Under the pieces are notes generated by a model, which searched no databases, was not told the DNA's origin, and saw nothing but the letters and a program-made list of their open reading frames with translations. Shown here in pieces: positions 35,647 through 48,800 of a stretch of DNA of 64,000 nt. Each line of letters begins with the position of its first letter. Position 1 is the first letter of the stretch. The DNA is taken from NCBI GenBank assembly GCA_026874595.1, contig CM049308.1, positions 40,722,527-40,786,526 of the forward strand, in the 5' to 3' direction. This DNA comes from Sipunculus nudus (Eukaryota; Annelida; Sipuncula; Golfingiida; Sipunculidae). A program made the position numbers and the translations under genes.

Positions 35647-38545
35647 TGGCTCTATCACGCCTAGGTATACGCCCATATGACGCTTTCCCTTATATGGATT
35701 TTTGTCACGCCTTGGTATACATAAGGCTCCATCACGAGTTGATATACGGTACACGAGGTTCTGTCACGCTTGTGTATACATGAGGCTATGTCAGGACCTG
35801 GTAAACAGGAGGCTCTATCATGAGTTGGTATACACGAGGCTCTTTCAAAAACATGGTATACACGAGGCTCCATCATGAGTTGGTATACACGAGGCTCTAT
35901 CACGAGTTGGTATACACAAGGCTCTGTCACGAGTTGATATACACGAAGCTCTGTCAGAGGTGGTATACACGAGGCTCTGTCATGAGTTGGTATACACGAG
36001 GCTCTATCAAGAGTTGGTATACACGAGCTTCTATCACGAGCTGGTTTACACGAGGCTCTATCACGAGTTGGTATACACAAGGCTCTGTCACGAGTTGATA
36101 TACACGAAGCTCTGTCAGAGGTGGTATACACGAGGCTCTGTCATGAGTTGGTATACACCAGGCTCTATCAAGAGTTGGTATACACGAGCTTCTATCACGA
36201 GCTGGTATACACGAGGCTCTATCACGAGTTGGTCAACACGAGGCTCTTTTACTAGTTGGTATACACGAGGCTCTATCACGTGTTGGTATACACGAGGCTC
36301 TATCAAGAGTTGGTATACACGAGGCTTTATCAAGAGTTGATATACACGAGGCTCTATCAAGAGTTGGTAAACATGAGGCTCTATCACGAGTTGGTTCACA
36401 GGAGGATCTATCAAGAGTTGGTATACATGAGGCTCTATCACGAGTTGGTATACAGGGGGATCAATCATGAGTTGGTATACAGGAGGCTCTATCACGAGTT
36501 GGTATACAGTAAGCTCTATCACGAGTTGGTGTACAGGAGGCTCTATCACGAGTTGGTATACAGGAGGCTCTATCACGAGTTGGTATACAAAAGGCTCTAT
36601 CAAGAGTTCGTATACAGGAGGCTCTATCACGAGTTGGTATACAAGAGGCTCTATCAAGAGTTCGTATACAGAAGGCTCAATCACGAGTTGGTATACAGGA
36701 GACTCTATCCTGAGGTATTATACAGGAGGCTCTATCACGAGTTGGTTTACAGGAGGCTCTCTTGCAAGTTCGTTTACATGAGGCTCTGTCACGAGTTGGT
36801 TTACATGAGGCTCTATCCTGAGTTGGAATACTGGAGGCTCAATTACGAGTTGGTATAGAGGAGGCTTTATCACGAGTTCGTATACAGGAGGCTCTATCCC
36901 GAGTTGGTATGCACGAGTCTCTATTAGGAGTTGGTTAACAAGAGGCTCTGTCACGAGATGTTATACAAGAGGCTCTATCACGAGTTCGTATACAGGAGGC
37001 TCTATCACGTGTTGGTCTACCAGAGGCTCTATCACGAGTTGGAATACTGGAGGCTCAATTACGAGTTGGTATAGAGGAGGCTCTATCAAAATTTGGTATA
37101 CAGGAGGCGCTTATGCGAGTTGGTTTACAAGAGGCTCTGTCACGAGTTGTTATACACAAGGCTCTGTCACCAGTTGGAATACAGGAGGCTCTATCAAGAG
37201 CTGGTATACAGGTGGGTATATCTCGAAATGGTATAAAGGAGGCTTTATCACGAGTTGGAGTACAGGAGGCTCTTTTACGAGTTGGTATAGAGGAGGCTCC
37301 ATCAAAATTTGGTTCACATGAGGCTCTATCACGAGTTGGTACACAGGAGGCTCTATCACGAGTTGGTACACAGGAGGCTCTATCACGAGTTGGTATACAA
37401 GAGGCTCTATCAAGAGTTCGTATGCAGAAGGCTCAATCACGAGTTGGTATACAGGAGGCTCTATCACGAGTTGGTATACAGGGGGCGCTACCGAGAGTTG
37501 ATATACAGGAGGTTCTATCACGAGTTGGTATACAGGAAGCTCTGTCACGAGTTGGTTTACATGAGGCTCTGTCACGAGTTGGTTTACATGAGGCTCTATC
37601 CTGAGTTGGTATACAGGAGGCTCTATCACGAGTTGGTTCACATGAGGCTCTATCAAGAGTTGGTATACATGAGGGTCCATCACGAGTTGGTGTACATGAG
37701 GCTCTGTCACGAGTTGGTATACAGGGGATCAATCATGAGTTGGTATAGAGGAGGCTCTATTACGAGTTGGTATACAGGAGGCTCTATCACGAGTTGGTAT
37801 ACAGGAGGCTCTATCACGAGTTGGTATACAGGAGGCTCTATCACGAGTTGGTATGCAGAAGTCTCTATCACGAGTTGGTTTACATGAGGCTCTATCACGT
37901 GTTGGTCTACAAGAGGCTCTATCACGAGTTGGTATAGAGGAGGTTCTATCAAAATTTGGTATACAGGAGGCTCTTATGCGAGTTGGCTTACAAGAGGCTC
38001 TGTCACGAGTAGTCATACACAAGGCTCTGTCACGAGTTGGAATACAGGAGGCTCTATCAAGAGCTGGTATACAGGAGGCTCTATCACGAGATGGTATACA
38101 GGAGGCTCTATCACGAGTTGGAATACAGGAGGCTCTATCACGAGATGGTATAGAGGAGGCTCTATCATAAGTTGATTTACTGGAGTCTCAATTACGAGTT
38201 AGTATTCAGGGGGCTTTATCACAAGTTCGTATACAGGAGGCTCTATCCCGAGTTGGTATGCACAAGTCTCTATTACGAGTTGGTTAACAAGAGGCTCTGT
38301 CACGAGTTGTTATACAAGAGGCTCTATCACGAATTCGTATACAGGAGGCTCAATCACGAGTTGGTATACAGGAAACCCTATCCTGAGTTATTATACAGGA
38401 GGCTCTATCACGAGTGGGTTTACAGGAGGCTCTATCATGAGTTGGTATACAGGAGGCACTATCACGAGATGGTTTACAGGAGGCTCTATCACGAATTGGT
38501 TTACATGAGGCTCTAACACAAGTTGGCATAGTAACAGAAGGCTCT
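35647..38545. repeat. 27-bp minisatellite, roughly 105 copies
   Basis: The unit contains GAGTTGGTATACAGGAGG followed by CTCTATCAC. The left part carries mainly a TACACGAGG variant and the right part mainly TACAGGAGG. The length is a multiple of three and lacks stop codons in several frames, so long repetitive frames appear on both strands (…ELVYRRLYH…, …IEPPVYQLV…). Higher-order copies exist: a block repeats after 161 bases (35911 and 36072), another after 863 bases (37111 and 37974), and another after about 1.35 kb (about 36863 and 38211). Confidence 0.95.
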
Positions 38546-39700
38546 TTCACGATTTACATGGATTATACAATCCAGTTAGAAGTCTCTGGATTAAATGGTA
38601 ATAGTGTGTGCCCTGTTAACGTCTAGACTGCTTCATTTGAAGGTCTCTAAAATATAGGACGACATGCATAACAAATTGTGAAAATATAGATTGCGCCACC
38701 TGGACCTGATTAACTGACGAAACTATCCATGATCAATATGCATTGGCAAAATCATGGCAATCAGTCAGTGTGTTAGTTTATGAGATGCTACAGCTTTTGT
38801 ATCAATTTTTGTATCAACTTTTTGTGTCAACATGTTTTAATCTGGGACGCACAAACAGGTCCCACAACTCTGAGAATATAGGTCGTAGTGACCTTATTTC
38901 AAGTGTGCAAGGGAATTTTATGGACCTCCCTGGATATTAAGTTAGAAGATTCCACCTAGAGTGGTTACGATTTGAGCCCTTTTAATAGACGGACGACGGA
39001 CCAAGAGTGATCACACAGATGACCTTCAGTAGACAAAGATAAAAAGGTAATAAGAAAATTTAAAAAAAAAACATTCCAGTGTGTCAAAGACCTAATCAGC
39101 CCGGATTATGCATAAGATACTTCTGCCATTAAAATTAAAAGTGGATTCGAGTAAACTTGATGGGAAATCGCTGCGAATAGGAAAGGTTTACCGTTTGACA
39201 GAATGACGGAGCCGTTCGCTATATCCCTCACTCCGATCGGCGGATAATAAATATTAAAGCACTTTTATGTTTGCCGGGATCGATCGCTATCGATCAGTGC
39301 TTTTGTTTGTATGCTTATGCTCATTGACATAAGCTGAAAAAAATTGATATTACAATTTCTTTTACAAAATCAAGAGACATCACTTTTGTTCGAAATCTTA
39401 CATACTTGATGCTGCCCCATTGTACATAATAAGTATTCCCATATATGGTACATAACGATTTCGTTGTGCAGTCTCAATTATTTTCCAAGTTTTTCCAAGT
39501 GACGCAACTAAAGTGACAAATAAATGTAACAAACACAGCAAACAGATCGCCAGTCACTGAATTGATAACGGCTACGTAAAACGCTGCCGAAACAAGAGAC
39601 TTGAGTATTTGAAGTGCATTTGTAGTTGTGAATGTGTGCATTTGTGAAAAGACAGTTTGATACAATTAGTCAGAAAGTTCATACTTCTAAACAATCAATT
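38546..39700. other. core-repeat remnant and AT-rich spacer
   Basis: 38570-39045 carries a diverged core-repeat unit and a decayed ACGG/terminus. 39050-39700 is AT-rich spacer with no recognised gene. Confidence 0.45.
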
Positions 39701-39713
39701 ATTTTAGATTATT

Positions 39714-40838
39714 GTATCCGCCAAAACAGAGTTTTGCGGATACCATGTTTTCAGCCCACCGCCGACGCCGCCGCCGCGTAGGTGTCCGGAGAACTCCTCC
39801 GTAACCGCTGGGCGGAATTTTACGAAACCCGGGATTATGTTCGGGTCCCATGCGAACTGCTGCGCCCCGATTTTGTTTTGACCTCTGACCTTTCCTCTGC
39901 GCTCTGCGTCCGTTTGTGCGTCTGTTTCCACACATAAACCCACATATCTCGGGAACCGTTTGACGGATCAGGAAAATAAAGCTTTATAACATACACAAAC
40001 AAATGGTGGCGCCACCTGCAACCATGTTTGCAGAGTGTCCATCTGTTCGTCTGCCTTGGGTTAAAATCACTCATATCTCTGCAGTGATTTGACTAATTCA
40101 CCTGCTATTCGGCATGCGTATACATCCAGGAAAGCTTTTCTGATTTTATGACAGGTGGCGCCACCTACATTCACGTTTACACTGCAGACATCCAAGCTCA
40201 TATCTCGGGAACCGTTTGACCGATTGGGCCAAAATTTAGCATGTGTATAGATCTCACATAGCTCTTTATCATACGCAAAACTGGTGACGCCACCTGCAGC
40301 CATTTTTGCACAGCTTCCGTCTGTTTGTCTGCCATGGGATAAAATCACTCATATCTCGGCAGTGGTTTGACATATCTGCCTAAAATTTTGCAGGTTTATA
40401 CATCCCCGACAGCTCTCTTGATTTTATGACAGGTGGCGCAACCTGCATTCTAGTTTATGCAGCAGACATCCAAGCTCACATCTTGGGAACCGTTTGACTG
40501 ATTGGCCCAAAGTTTTGCATGTGTATAGTTCTCACATAGCTCTTTATCATACGCAAAACTGGTGGCGCCAACCGTCAACCATTTTTGCACAGCGTCCATC
40601 AGTTTGTCTGCCACAGGCTAAAATCACTCATAAACATGTAGTGGTTTGACTTATCTGCCTTAAATTTTGCATATGTATACAACTTGGACGGCTTTCTGGA
40701 TTTTGTGGTTGGTGGCGCAACCTACATGCACCATTTGGCTGCAGACATCCATGCTAATATGCAACACTTCACTCTATTTCCCCTTGCCATTCAATCCATG
40801 CCTCACTTCACCCGTTCCACTCTGGTTTAGGCGGATAC
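39714..40838. mobile_element. palindrome-repeat element P, copy 1
   Basis: Begins with a hairpin (GTATCCGCCAAAAC, AGA loop, GTTTTGCGGATAC), then a CGCCGCCG-rich tract. Alternating direct and inverted half-units of about 140 bases follow, centred on CAGGTGGCGCCACCTG, near 40008, 40153, 40285, 40431, 40560 and 40710. The right end is the inverse of the left terminus (GGCGGATAC). There is no transposase. It matches 46921-48058 in the opposite orientation. Confidence 0.75.
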
Positions 40839-42660
40839 ACGTAGTCGCTTGTCGACTGCCCATATTCTAGTTGGTCTGTAGAGGTCAATTGATTTTTACT
40901 GATGATTGATCAGGATATTACAACTGATTGCCATCACTACCTTACAGAAAGACTTCTTCTGACAGAAGTTCTTTATATTTATATCAACTGGCATGTCTGC
41001 ACGGAGGCCAAGCCCTAAGGGTGTCTTTGTTCATCCAGATTTTGCACATTTTTTATCATAAATAAAAAAAATTGTAGTAAATTTCACATTGATAATTCAC
41101 AGGAGAGTATCTTTTCTTCTTATTTTCTTCAGGAGGGCCTGGTCTTGGTTACAGATGACACCTAGCTGCAAAAGTGGGAGCATGGACCCTTTATTGTTCC
41201 TCTCCACAATTCATTCATATCAAATACAATTCCTTTGTATTATGGGCAGCGTAATCATGTGTAATTCACAAAGCTGACCTAGCCTTTGTGGGACCATGGG
41301 GCCTAGAAATGTGGGGTATGCTCAACAAAAATGGGAGCAAAGGTTGTTCTTTGGTAGGACACCATTACACATGCCAACTTAAAAAAAAAAATTTCTGTTA
41401 AAATGTAACTTGTATGCATTCGTTAATAAAACATAAAGATCACATGTCTCCTGTTATTCAGAAGTCGTTGATCATTCAACATCTGAAATTATATCACACC
41501 ATGCTAGGTTGTCATTTAATGAAGACATGTCCATGCTAGTAGCAACATCAGTTTCTATATTCAGTTACATAGGGCCTGAACATATTTGGTCGAGCCACGG
41601 CTGAAAATTACAAATTGGACCATGCCATAATTGGGGAATGCCACAAATTTTCTTGACTGAGGAAATCAGGAATAGCATTGAACAGAAAATAAAACTTTCA
41701 GATATATCTGTATTCCAAATATAAAGTAAATTTTCCTTCAAATAAACACTAAAGTTTGATTTCTGAACATAATAACTGGACAACATATTTATAGGGATAC
41801 ACAATTCCAAGTGAGAAAAGGTCCGCTTTAAAAAGGAATATTAGTAATCTTATTGATGAAACTAATCTTGGTGAGACAGTAACCTGGCATTTGAGTAGTT
41901 AAGCATTTTGTCAAACTAAATGAACAAAGCATGCACAAACTGAAATCCAGCCCAAAATGCTATCTTTCCTGTGTCAGGGGAAAAAACTTGGAAGTGTTGT
42001 TGTTTTTAAAGGTTCAACGCTCTTTTAGTTAATTGTGTATGCACCACATGGATATTCTCTAAATTTTTCACTTCACATCATTACCTACTTATCATTATTT
42101 CATGTGAAGGTAATGAATGGAGTATGAAAAGCAGAGTCATGTTTGTTAAGTTTGTTTTAAGTTTCATGCATCACATTTTGAAACACAAAAACCAATTGGT
42201 CTAAATATTATAATTATTAAGCTCAATCAGTATAAGAACAGAAAACTTCTCTGAGTACATGTATAACAAAGAGCACAAAGGTTGAAGACCGAGACAGATC
42301 AGGACTGAGATGAATGCAAGTTTTACAAGCTGTTGGCCAGAATGAGCCCTCCCCCCATATAAACCAGTCTATAGACTACCCAGCACCAGCTTGAATATCC
42401 TTAAAAAATAGTCTGCTAAAGCTGCTGTGCTTATCCTGCATAAGAATGAGCCCCTTTGGTTATATTATAATATTGCATAATGAAGAAATCTATTAAGCTA
42501 ACAATATAATGAGACTGTTCACAGAATTGTGTATAGCATTAAATTTGGCACAATAGCATTACAGTTGTGTATAATACATAGCATCTGCACAATCAGCAAA
42601 GTGCTTTCTGAATTGTACTTTATCGTACTTAATGTCAGCAAGTTTGTGTCAGCTTTTCAA
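40839..42660. other. spacer downstream of the SCCPDH-like gene
   Basis: AT-rich; no reading frame with recognisable similarity. On the minus strand it lies beyond the likely poly(A) signal of the SCCPDH-like gene. Confidence 0.45.
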
Positions 42661-42666
42661 TTTATT
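42661..42666 (-). promoter_or_regulatory. poly(A) signal candidate of the SCCPDH-like gene
   Basis: AATAAA on the minus strand, 130 bases past the stop codon at 42796. Confidence 0.45.
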
Positions 42667-42795
42667 TTGTTTGGGTTTCTTCTTATTTTTGTACACACTG
42701 GTTTGGTAACAACCTCTTCTCATGGCTTTTTTAATCACAGGTAATCTAATATTATTGATGACCTTGTGCATTTTAAGATGATAATTTCAACCACA

Positions 42796-42895
42796 TTAGA
42801 AGCGATCTAATATGGAAAACTTGATCTTGTGTGCTTGGAGACGGTCAATGAGATTCGTCTTGGCAAATAGTCCTCCCGGTGTGAACACCCCTCCC
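42796..42895 (-). CDS. SCCPDH: SCCPDH-like gene, last coding exon
   Basis: The acceptor TTTCTCTTTCGCTCCAG has a strong pyrimidine tract. One base completes the previous codon, then GGVFTPGGLFAKTNLIDRL to …FSILDRF and TAA. This is the conserved family C-terminus. Confidence 0.88.
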
Positions 42896-45800
42896 CTGGA
42901 GCGAAAGAGAAAGTAAGCATGTGGTTACCATGGTCACATCATCCTACCATCAAGGATCTGCTATATGCTGCCAAGATACCTTGCTTCAGTGAGCAGTTCT
43001 GGTGTCTATTTTATTAATAATGAACAAGTCTTCATGTGTTCAGGCCAAAATCACTACACAGATTTTTTTATGCCCTTCTGGCAATTCTAACATTGAAATG
43101 AGCAACAGAATTGCTTTTGGAGCAGTGTAAAGCAGGTGTAATTTAATTGGTGGTTTTGCCTTATTGTTAATTTTTTCATAAATCAGGTGCAAGAGCAGCT
43201 GATTGAAGCAAAATAAGATGACAGTATATAAGGTGACCAGATCCAGACCACTCATAGTCATAAAAACAGAATACACTAAAACTTACAAGATTCTCATACT
43301 GGAAGTTCAGAAATTTGACTAAAATGACATTTAATGATGTTATACCACAACTGCTTACAGGTCAACCTGTTGAATCACTGTCTTTGAAAATTACTTCACA
43401 TTTGTATTACCAGGTTTCTCCATTTTAGTTCAGCAAATCCTTTAGAATTATCTTTAATTACTTCATGCCTAAAACAGAAACACCACACAAAATTTCACAT
43501 GTACTTTCATTTATAGCAGTACATTTTAATGTCACCAAACATTTACTTTTGAGGGTTTGGTTATCATATAAAAAGTCACTTAGATAAAAGCCATCCATAT
43601 AAAAAATGCAAACTGTGAAGTGTATATTAATTCTTTTTTTAAAAGTGGTCTATGATGCATTTTCTATGGCAATTGGATACTTACTTCAAGGGCAAATTAT
43701 TGCTTTCTGAACAAATTTCTGAACGCAAAGTATAAGCTGCCTGAATCAAGCAGATTGGAGTGGATATGTAACCAGCCTCTACAAAACAGAGAAAAGTGTG
43801 TTTCTATTTAAATATGTCACAATTTTCACATTACAGACCTTGGGTATATACTGTGGTTGGCTTTCTGTTCGTGAGGGTTTCAGATTCGCAATATTCACAA
43901 AAGGAAAATTATCACGAAAATAAAATCTCCGTGAATAGAATACCCCATCTATACAGGTGAATGACCATTTATTATACAGACATTTTATGTATGTTACCCA
44001 GGCAATCATGTTTTTAAGTCGAATGGCAAAATATAATAACATATATATAAAGTTGGCAGAATCACAATGCGTGAGATTTCAAACTTGTGGACGTAGCAGT
44101 CAAGAACCACCATTCCTGTAGGAGGGATGGACTATTTACGGGAATCCACTGAAAAATTACTGGAAATCATCCATGACCCACCTGTATTCGATAAAACCCT
44201 AAAACTATACAATTGCCCCCCTCCCCTAATATGAATTTGCCCCTCTGCCCCCCCCCCCCCACCTTTCCCATGCCTGTGATAATTTAAACAAAAACAGATG
44301 GATCTTGTCAGGCAGCCAACACCTATTAGCTAACTTGAAAGCTGGGGATGTCCAGGCCAGGTAACAGAATGTGTGAGATTTATGTCGCTTGGTGTGAGAG
44401 CATGAGACGAGGGATAAATGCACTAGTCTCATGCCCAATGCCTGAGACTTGGCATGTTTGTATTTTATGTAACCTGTAATTCTAATGTTGACATTATAAA
44501 TTAAATTAGATCTTTCATGTTATCTGCCTGTAGGGGAGAAGAATTTCTCCTCATGCTCATGGATCCTGGTTAAATTGTTAAAATTTAGCGCAAATATAAG
44601 TGATAATGGATATACTATGTGTACGTTACTGATCGCTAAAATGGAACCTTCGTGAAACAAAAACATGGTAAAAATCACGAAATATTAGCCTCACAAATAT
44701 GAAGCCATCACAGTAATCTTACATAAAACTTATTCTTCATCTTTACATTTTTTGGCAGTACCCTGATGTTACTGGCCATATGTATGCAATGAGGCAATCC
44801 GTTGATCGATCCCTTATAAGCTCTTGTTGTTCAGAGCTCTTAATCATCTATAATATCCATCAGTTAAGGCATTAACCTCACCTACTTAACATATACAAAA
44901 ATAGTTTAAATGATTAACGAACTCAAATAATGAAGACCATTAAAGTTAGTTGTAAGGTCACAGTGACCACATTTCAAGTTTGGTGGGAGAAAATCTCACT
45001 ATTAAAACACATTCATTTGAAATGTCCCACCTGGTCCCATGATCTGGGTGACAAGTTTCTTGTCCGGTTTATCAGTGTGCTGTTCCTCAGGCGTCGATAG
45101 TTTGCTTGCGTGACCAAATCCCAGGAAGGTCATTGTAAAACTACACCCTGCAACCTGTCAAATCATCAAGTTGTTAAATGTTTGTTTTTTTTTTTACATA
45201 TTCAAAGCCAAATTAGAAGATTTTGGATACTGCAGTAATACCTAATGGAATTTTTTTTTGGTGAAAAAAGTGAGGTTGAAGACACAAGATGTTAATGGCA
45301 GGTGAAATGATTGCTGCAGAAAACATTATACATGCCCAGAACTATGATGACCATGAGCTTTAGTTCACATGTAATAAATTATATTCCATTCAATACATTT
45401 TCACAATAAATTCAGCATAGTAAAGACAGTGTTTCTCATTGTTTTACCCACCACAGTTTTGCATCAGCTATAATTTTACTTTCAAAACCCTGATATGGTG
45501 GGTGGTTATCATTATGTATAATAACATGTGTGGAGTAAAGACAAACTAGAATATCAGCAGAAGCTGACAAAAGCCCTCAGCCAAAAGAACAGTGTTTATA
45601 GATGGTAAAAGTAACAAATAAAAAATATTTGTTCTCTCATGGATGTATATCTGTACATCTCTCAGTTATTAATTTAAACTAGAGAGGTCTATACCATGTT
45701 TCAATACAATCCACCAAATGTGTTTAAAAAATTATGCTCACAAGGCCAAAATTGGCATATCTGATAAAAAATCATTAAAAATCAGGAATTGTAGGTGGTG

Positions 45801-48800
45801 CCCCCAAACTCGTGCAGAAAATACAGACCATTAGTCCCAATGATCAAAGTTAGTTTTGTGAAAATCTGCCCAATGATTCCTGAGAATTAAGCTTCTAAGT
45901 GTTTTTCTATAATCAGCTCTAAAACGTAGAAAATATGTCATGGTCACCCATCTTTAACTTGACCAAGATATTGTCAATATACATCTTCACCAAAGAAATA
46001 AAATTCCTAGGGTGAACTCTTTTAGGGATATCCTGCTCACAAAGCCAAAGTTGAAAAATCAGATAAAAATTAATTAAAAATCAGATACTGTAGGTGGCGC
46101 TACCAAACTTGTGCAGCAGGTACAAACCATCAGTCCCAGTGGTCAAAGTAAGTTTTGTGAAAATCTACCCAATGGTTCCTGAGAAATAAGCTTCTAAGTG
46201 TTTTTCTATAATCAGCCCTAAAACATAGAAAAATAGGTCAAGGTTACCCATCTTCAAACTTGAATGAGATTTTGTCAATATACATCTACACCGAAGAAAT
46301 AAAATGCCTACCGTGAATCCTTTTAGAGATATCCCAATCACAAAGTAAAAGTTAACGGACGCGGGACGGACAGACGGACGGACAGCTTTGGTGACGACAA
46401 TAGCCAATCAGCCTAAGGGCTGAGGGCTAAAAAAGGCAGAAGTAACCTAGCTTTTGTTATTAAATGAGCTCAATATTTGTTTGTATTGAGTAATCATATT
46501 TTTTATATCAATAATGATTTACCTGCTCACGAGTTGGTCCCTCATGACTGAACACACCTCCAGAAAACAGTCTTGGATACTGGAACAAACACCAGATTTT
46601 ATTTGGTTAGTTCAAAACAACATAGATCCGCCACAGATCAGCATATTACCCATTCTTATGTACCAGTTGTTCATAAAATTTATGATAGGTGACAGTGCAA
46701 CAAAAACAAGTGACCCATGGGTCATGACGCTCAGCTGACTGGGAAGAGATTCGCAAAAGGAAATTTTATCATTAGAATGGTAGTATATACCCATTCAACT
46801 GAAGCATCAAACAGATTAACCAACAGGCCAAGATTTAGTCTGTATTTATATATCTCAAAAATAGAGAAAAATGTGTAAACTTTTAAAACTAGAATACAGG
46901 TAACCGACAAGTGACTACATGTATCTGCCAAAATCGGATAGTGAGGCATGGATTGAGTGGCAAGGGGAAATAGAGTGAGGTATGTTGCATATTAGCATGG
47001 ATGTCTGCAGCCTAAATGTGTATGTAGGTTGTGCCACCTACCACAAATCCAGAAAGCTGTTCAGGTTGTATACACCTGCAAAATTTTAGGCAGAAAAGTC
47101 AAACCACTACATGTATATGAGCGATTTTTGCCCATGGCAGACAAACAGAGAAACACTGTGCAAAAATCTTTGCAGGTAACCCCTCCAGTTTTGTGTATGA
47201 TAAAGACCTATGTGAGATCTAAACACATGCACAATTTTGGCCCAATCGGTCAAATGGTTCCTGAGATATGAGCTTGGATGTGTGCAGCGTTAACTAGAAT
47301 GTAGGTGGCGCCACCTGTCATAAAATCAAGAAAGCTGTCCACGATGTATAAACCTGCAAAATTTTAGGCAGTTATGTCGAACCACTACAGAGAAATGAGT
47401 GATTTTAGGCCACGGTAGACTAACAGACAGACGCTGTGCAAACATTGTTACAGGTGGCGCCACCATTTTTTGTGTATGTTACAGAGCTATCAAAGGGCTA
47501 CATTTGTATAAATTTTATTTCCTGATCGGTCAAACGGTTCCCAAGATATAAGCTTGGATGTCATCAGCGTGAACGTGAACGTAGGTGGCGCCACCTGTCA
47601 TAAATTCAAGAAAGCTATCCTGGATGTATACGCATGACGAATTTCAGGTGAATTAGTCAATTCACTGCAGAGATATGAGTGATTTTAACCCAAGGCAGAT
47701 GAACAGATGGACACTGTGCAAACATGTTTACAGGTGGCGCCACCATTTTTTGTGTATGTTATAAAGCAATCCAAGGGCTACATTTGTATCAATTTAATTC
47801 CTGATCGGTCAAATGGTTCCCGAGATATGAGGGTTTATGAGTGGAAACAGACCCACAAATGGACACTGGATAGAGAGGAAAGGTCAGAGGTCAACGCAAA
47901 TTGGTTAGGCACCAGTTCACATGTGACCCGATAATAGGTGTAAGTTTGGGAAAAATCGGTCCATTAGTCTCCGAGGAGCTCTCTGGAAACGAACGCCGCC
48001 GCGGTGGAGGAACTCGGTCAAAAACATAGTATCCGCAAAACTTCGTTTTGGCGGATACAAAAATACAGGTGGCTCCACCAGTCTGCAGAAACTAATAAAA
48101 ACACTTAATGGTCAATATCCATGCAAAAAATCATGGTGATCTCTGCATTAGTTGTTCAGATACTTCAGTTTTTGTATCAAATTGTCCATTATTCTGAGGG
48201 ATACTTAGGAGTCCTATAGCTTGAAGGATATGGGTAACAGAGACCTAATTTCAAGTTTCCACAGGCACCTTTCATGGGCCTCCTTGCATGACAAGAATGA
48301 AGATTCTAGGTCCAGTTGTTGCGATTTGTACCCTGTTGACAGATAACCACATCTTTAAAGGTCTCAAAAAAAAGAAAAAAATTCGTAAAAATTTGAAAAA
48401 AAAATAGAGGTGGCACACCCAGTCTGCAGAAACTGATGGAACAGCTCATGATCAATATGTATGCCGACAATCATGACCATCAGTGTTGTAGTTATTGAAA
48501 TACTGCAGTTTTTGTATCAAATTTTCCATTATTCTGGCGGGGGGGGGGGGGGGGGGTATTTTGGACCCATACAGCTTAAAGAATATGGGTAACAGAGACC
48601 TAATTTCAAGTTTCCATGGAGACTTTTCATGGGTCTCCCTGTGTGTCAAGAATGAAGATTCTTGGTCCAGTTTTTATGATTTGTGCCCTGTTAACAGATG
48701 TTCATATCTTTAAAGGTCTCAAAAATACAGAAAAATTTCGTAAAAAAAAAACGAACAAATACAGGTGGTGCCACCAGTCTGCAGAAACTTGTGAAACACT

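Larger units (their letters stand above)
31931..39045. mobile_element. composite tandem-core element (pearl/Helentron-like), degenerate right end
   Basis: The left end carries the family terminus (GACCCGTGGGTCATGACG then CTCAGCCGACTG). The right end near 38990-39045 is a decayed ACGG tract and terminus. It contains 340-base core repeats, a 760-base repeat pair and the 27-bp minisatellite. It may be several elements rather than one. Confidence 0.4.

Noticed and set aside
35647-38545. CRISPR-like appearance of regularly repeated short units
   Set aside because: Units are directly adjacent without unique spacers, and the genome is eukaryotic.
35660-38550. Many long repetitive open frames on both strands in the minisatellite
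   Set aside because: They follow from a 27-bp stop-free unit; frames exist on both strands at once, and there is no start context, domain or splice structure.
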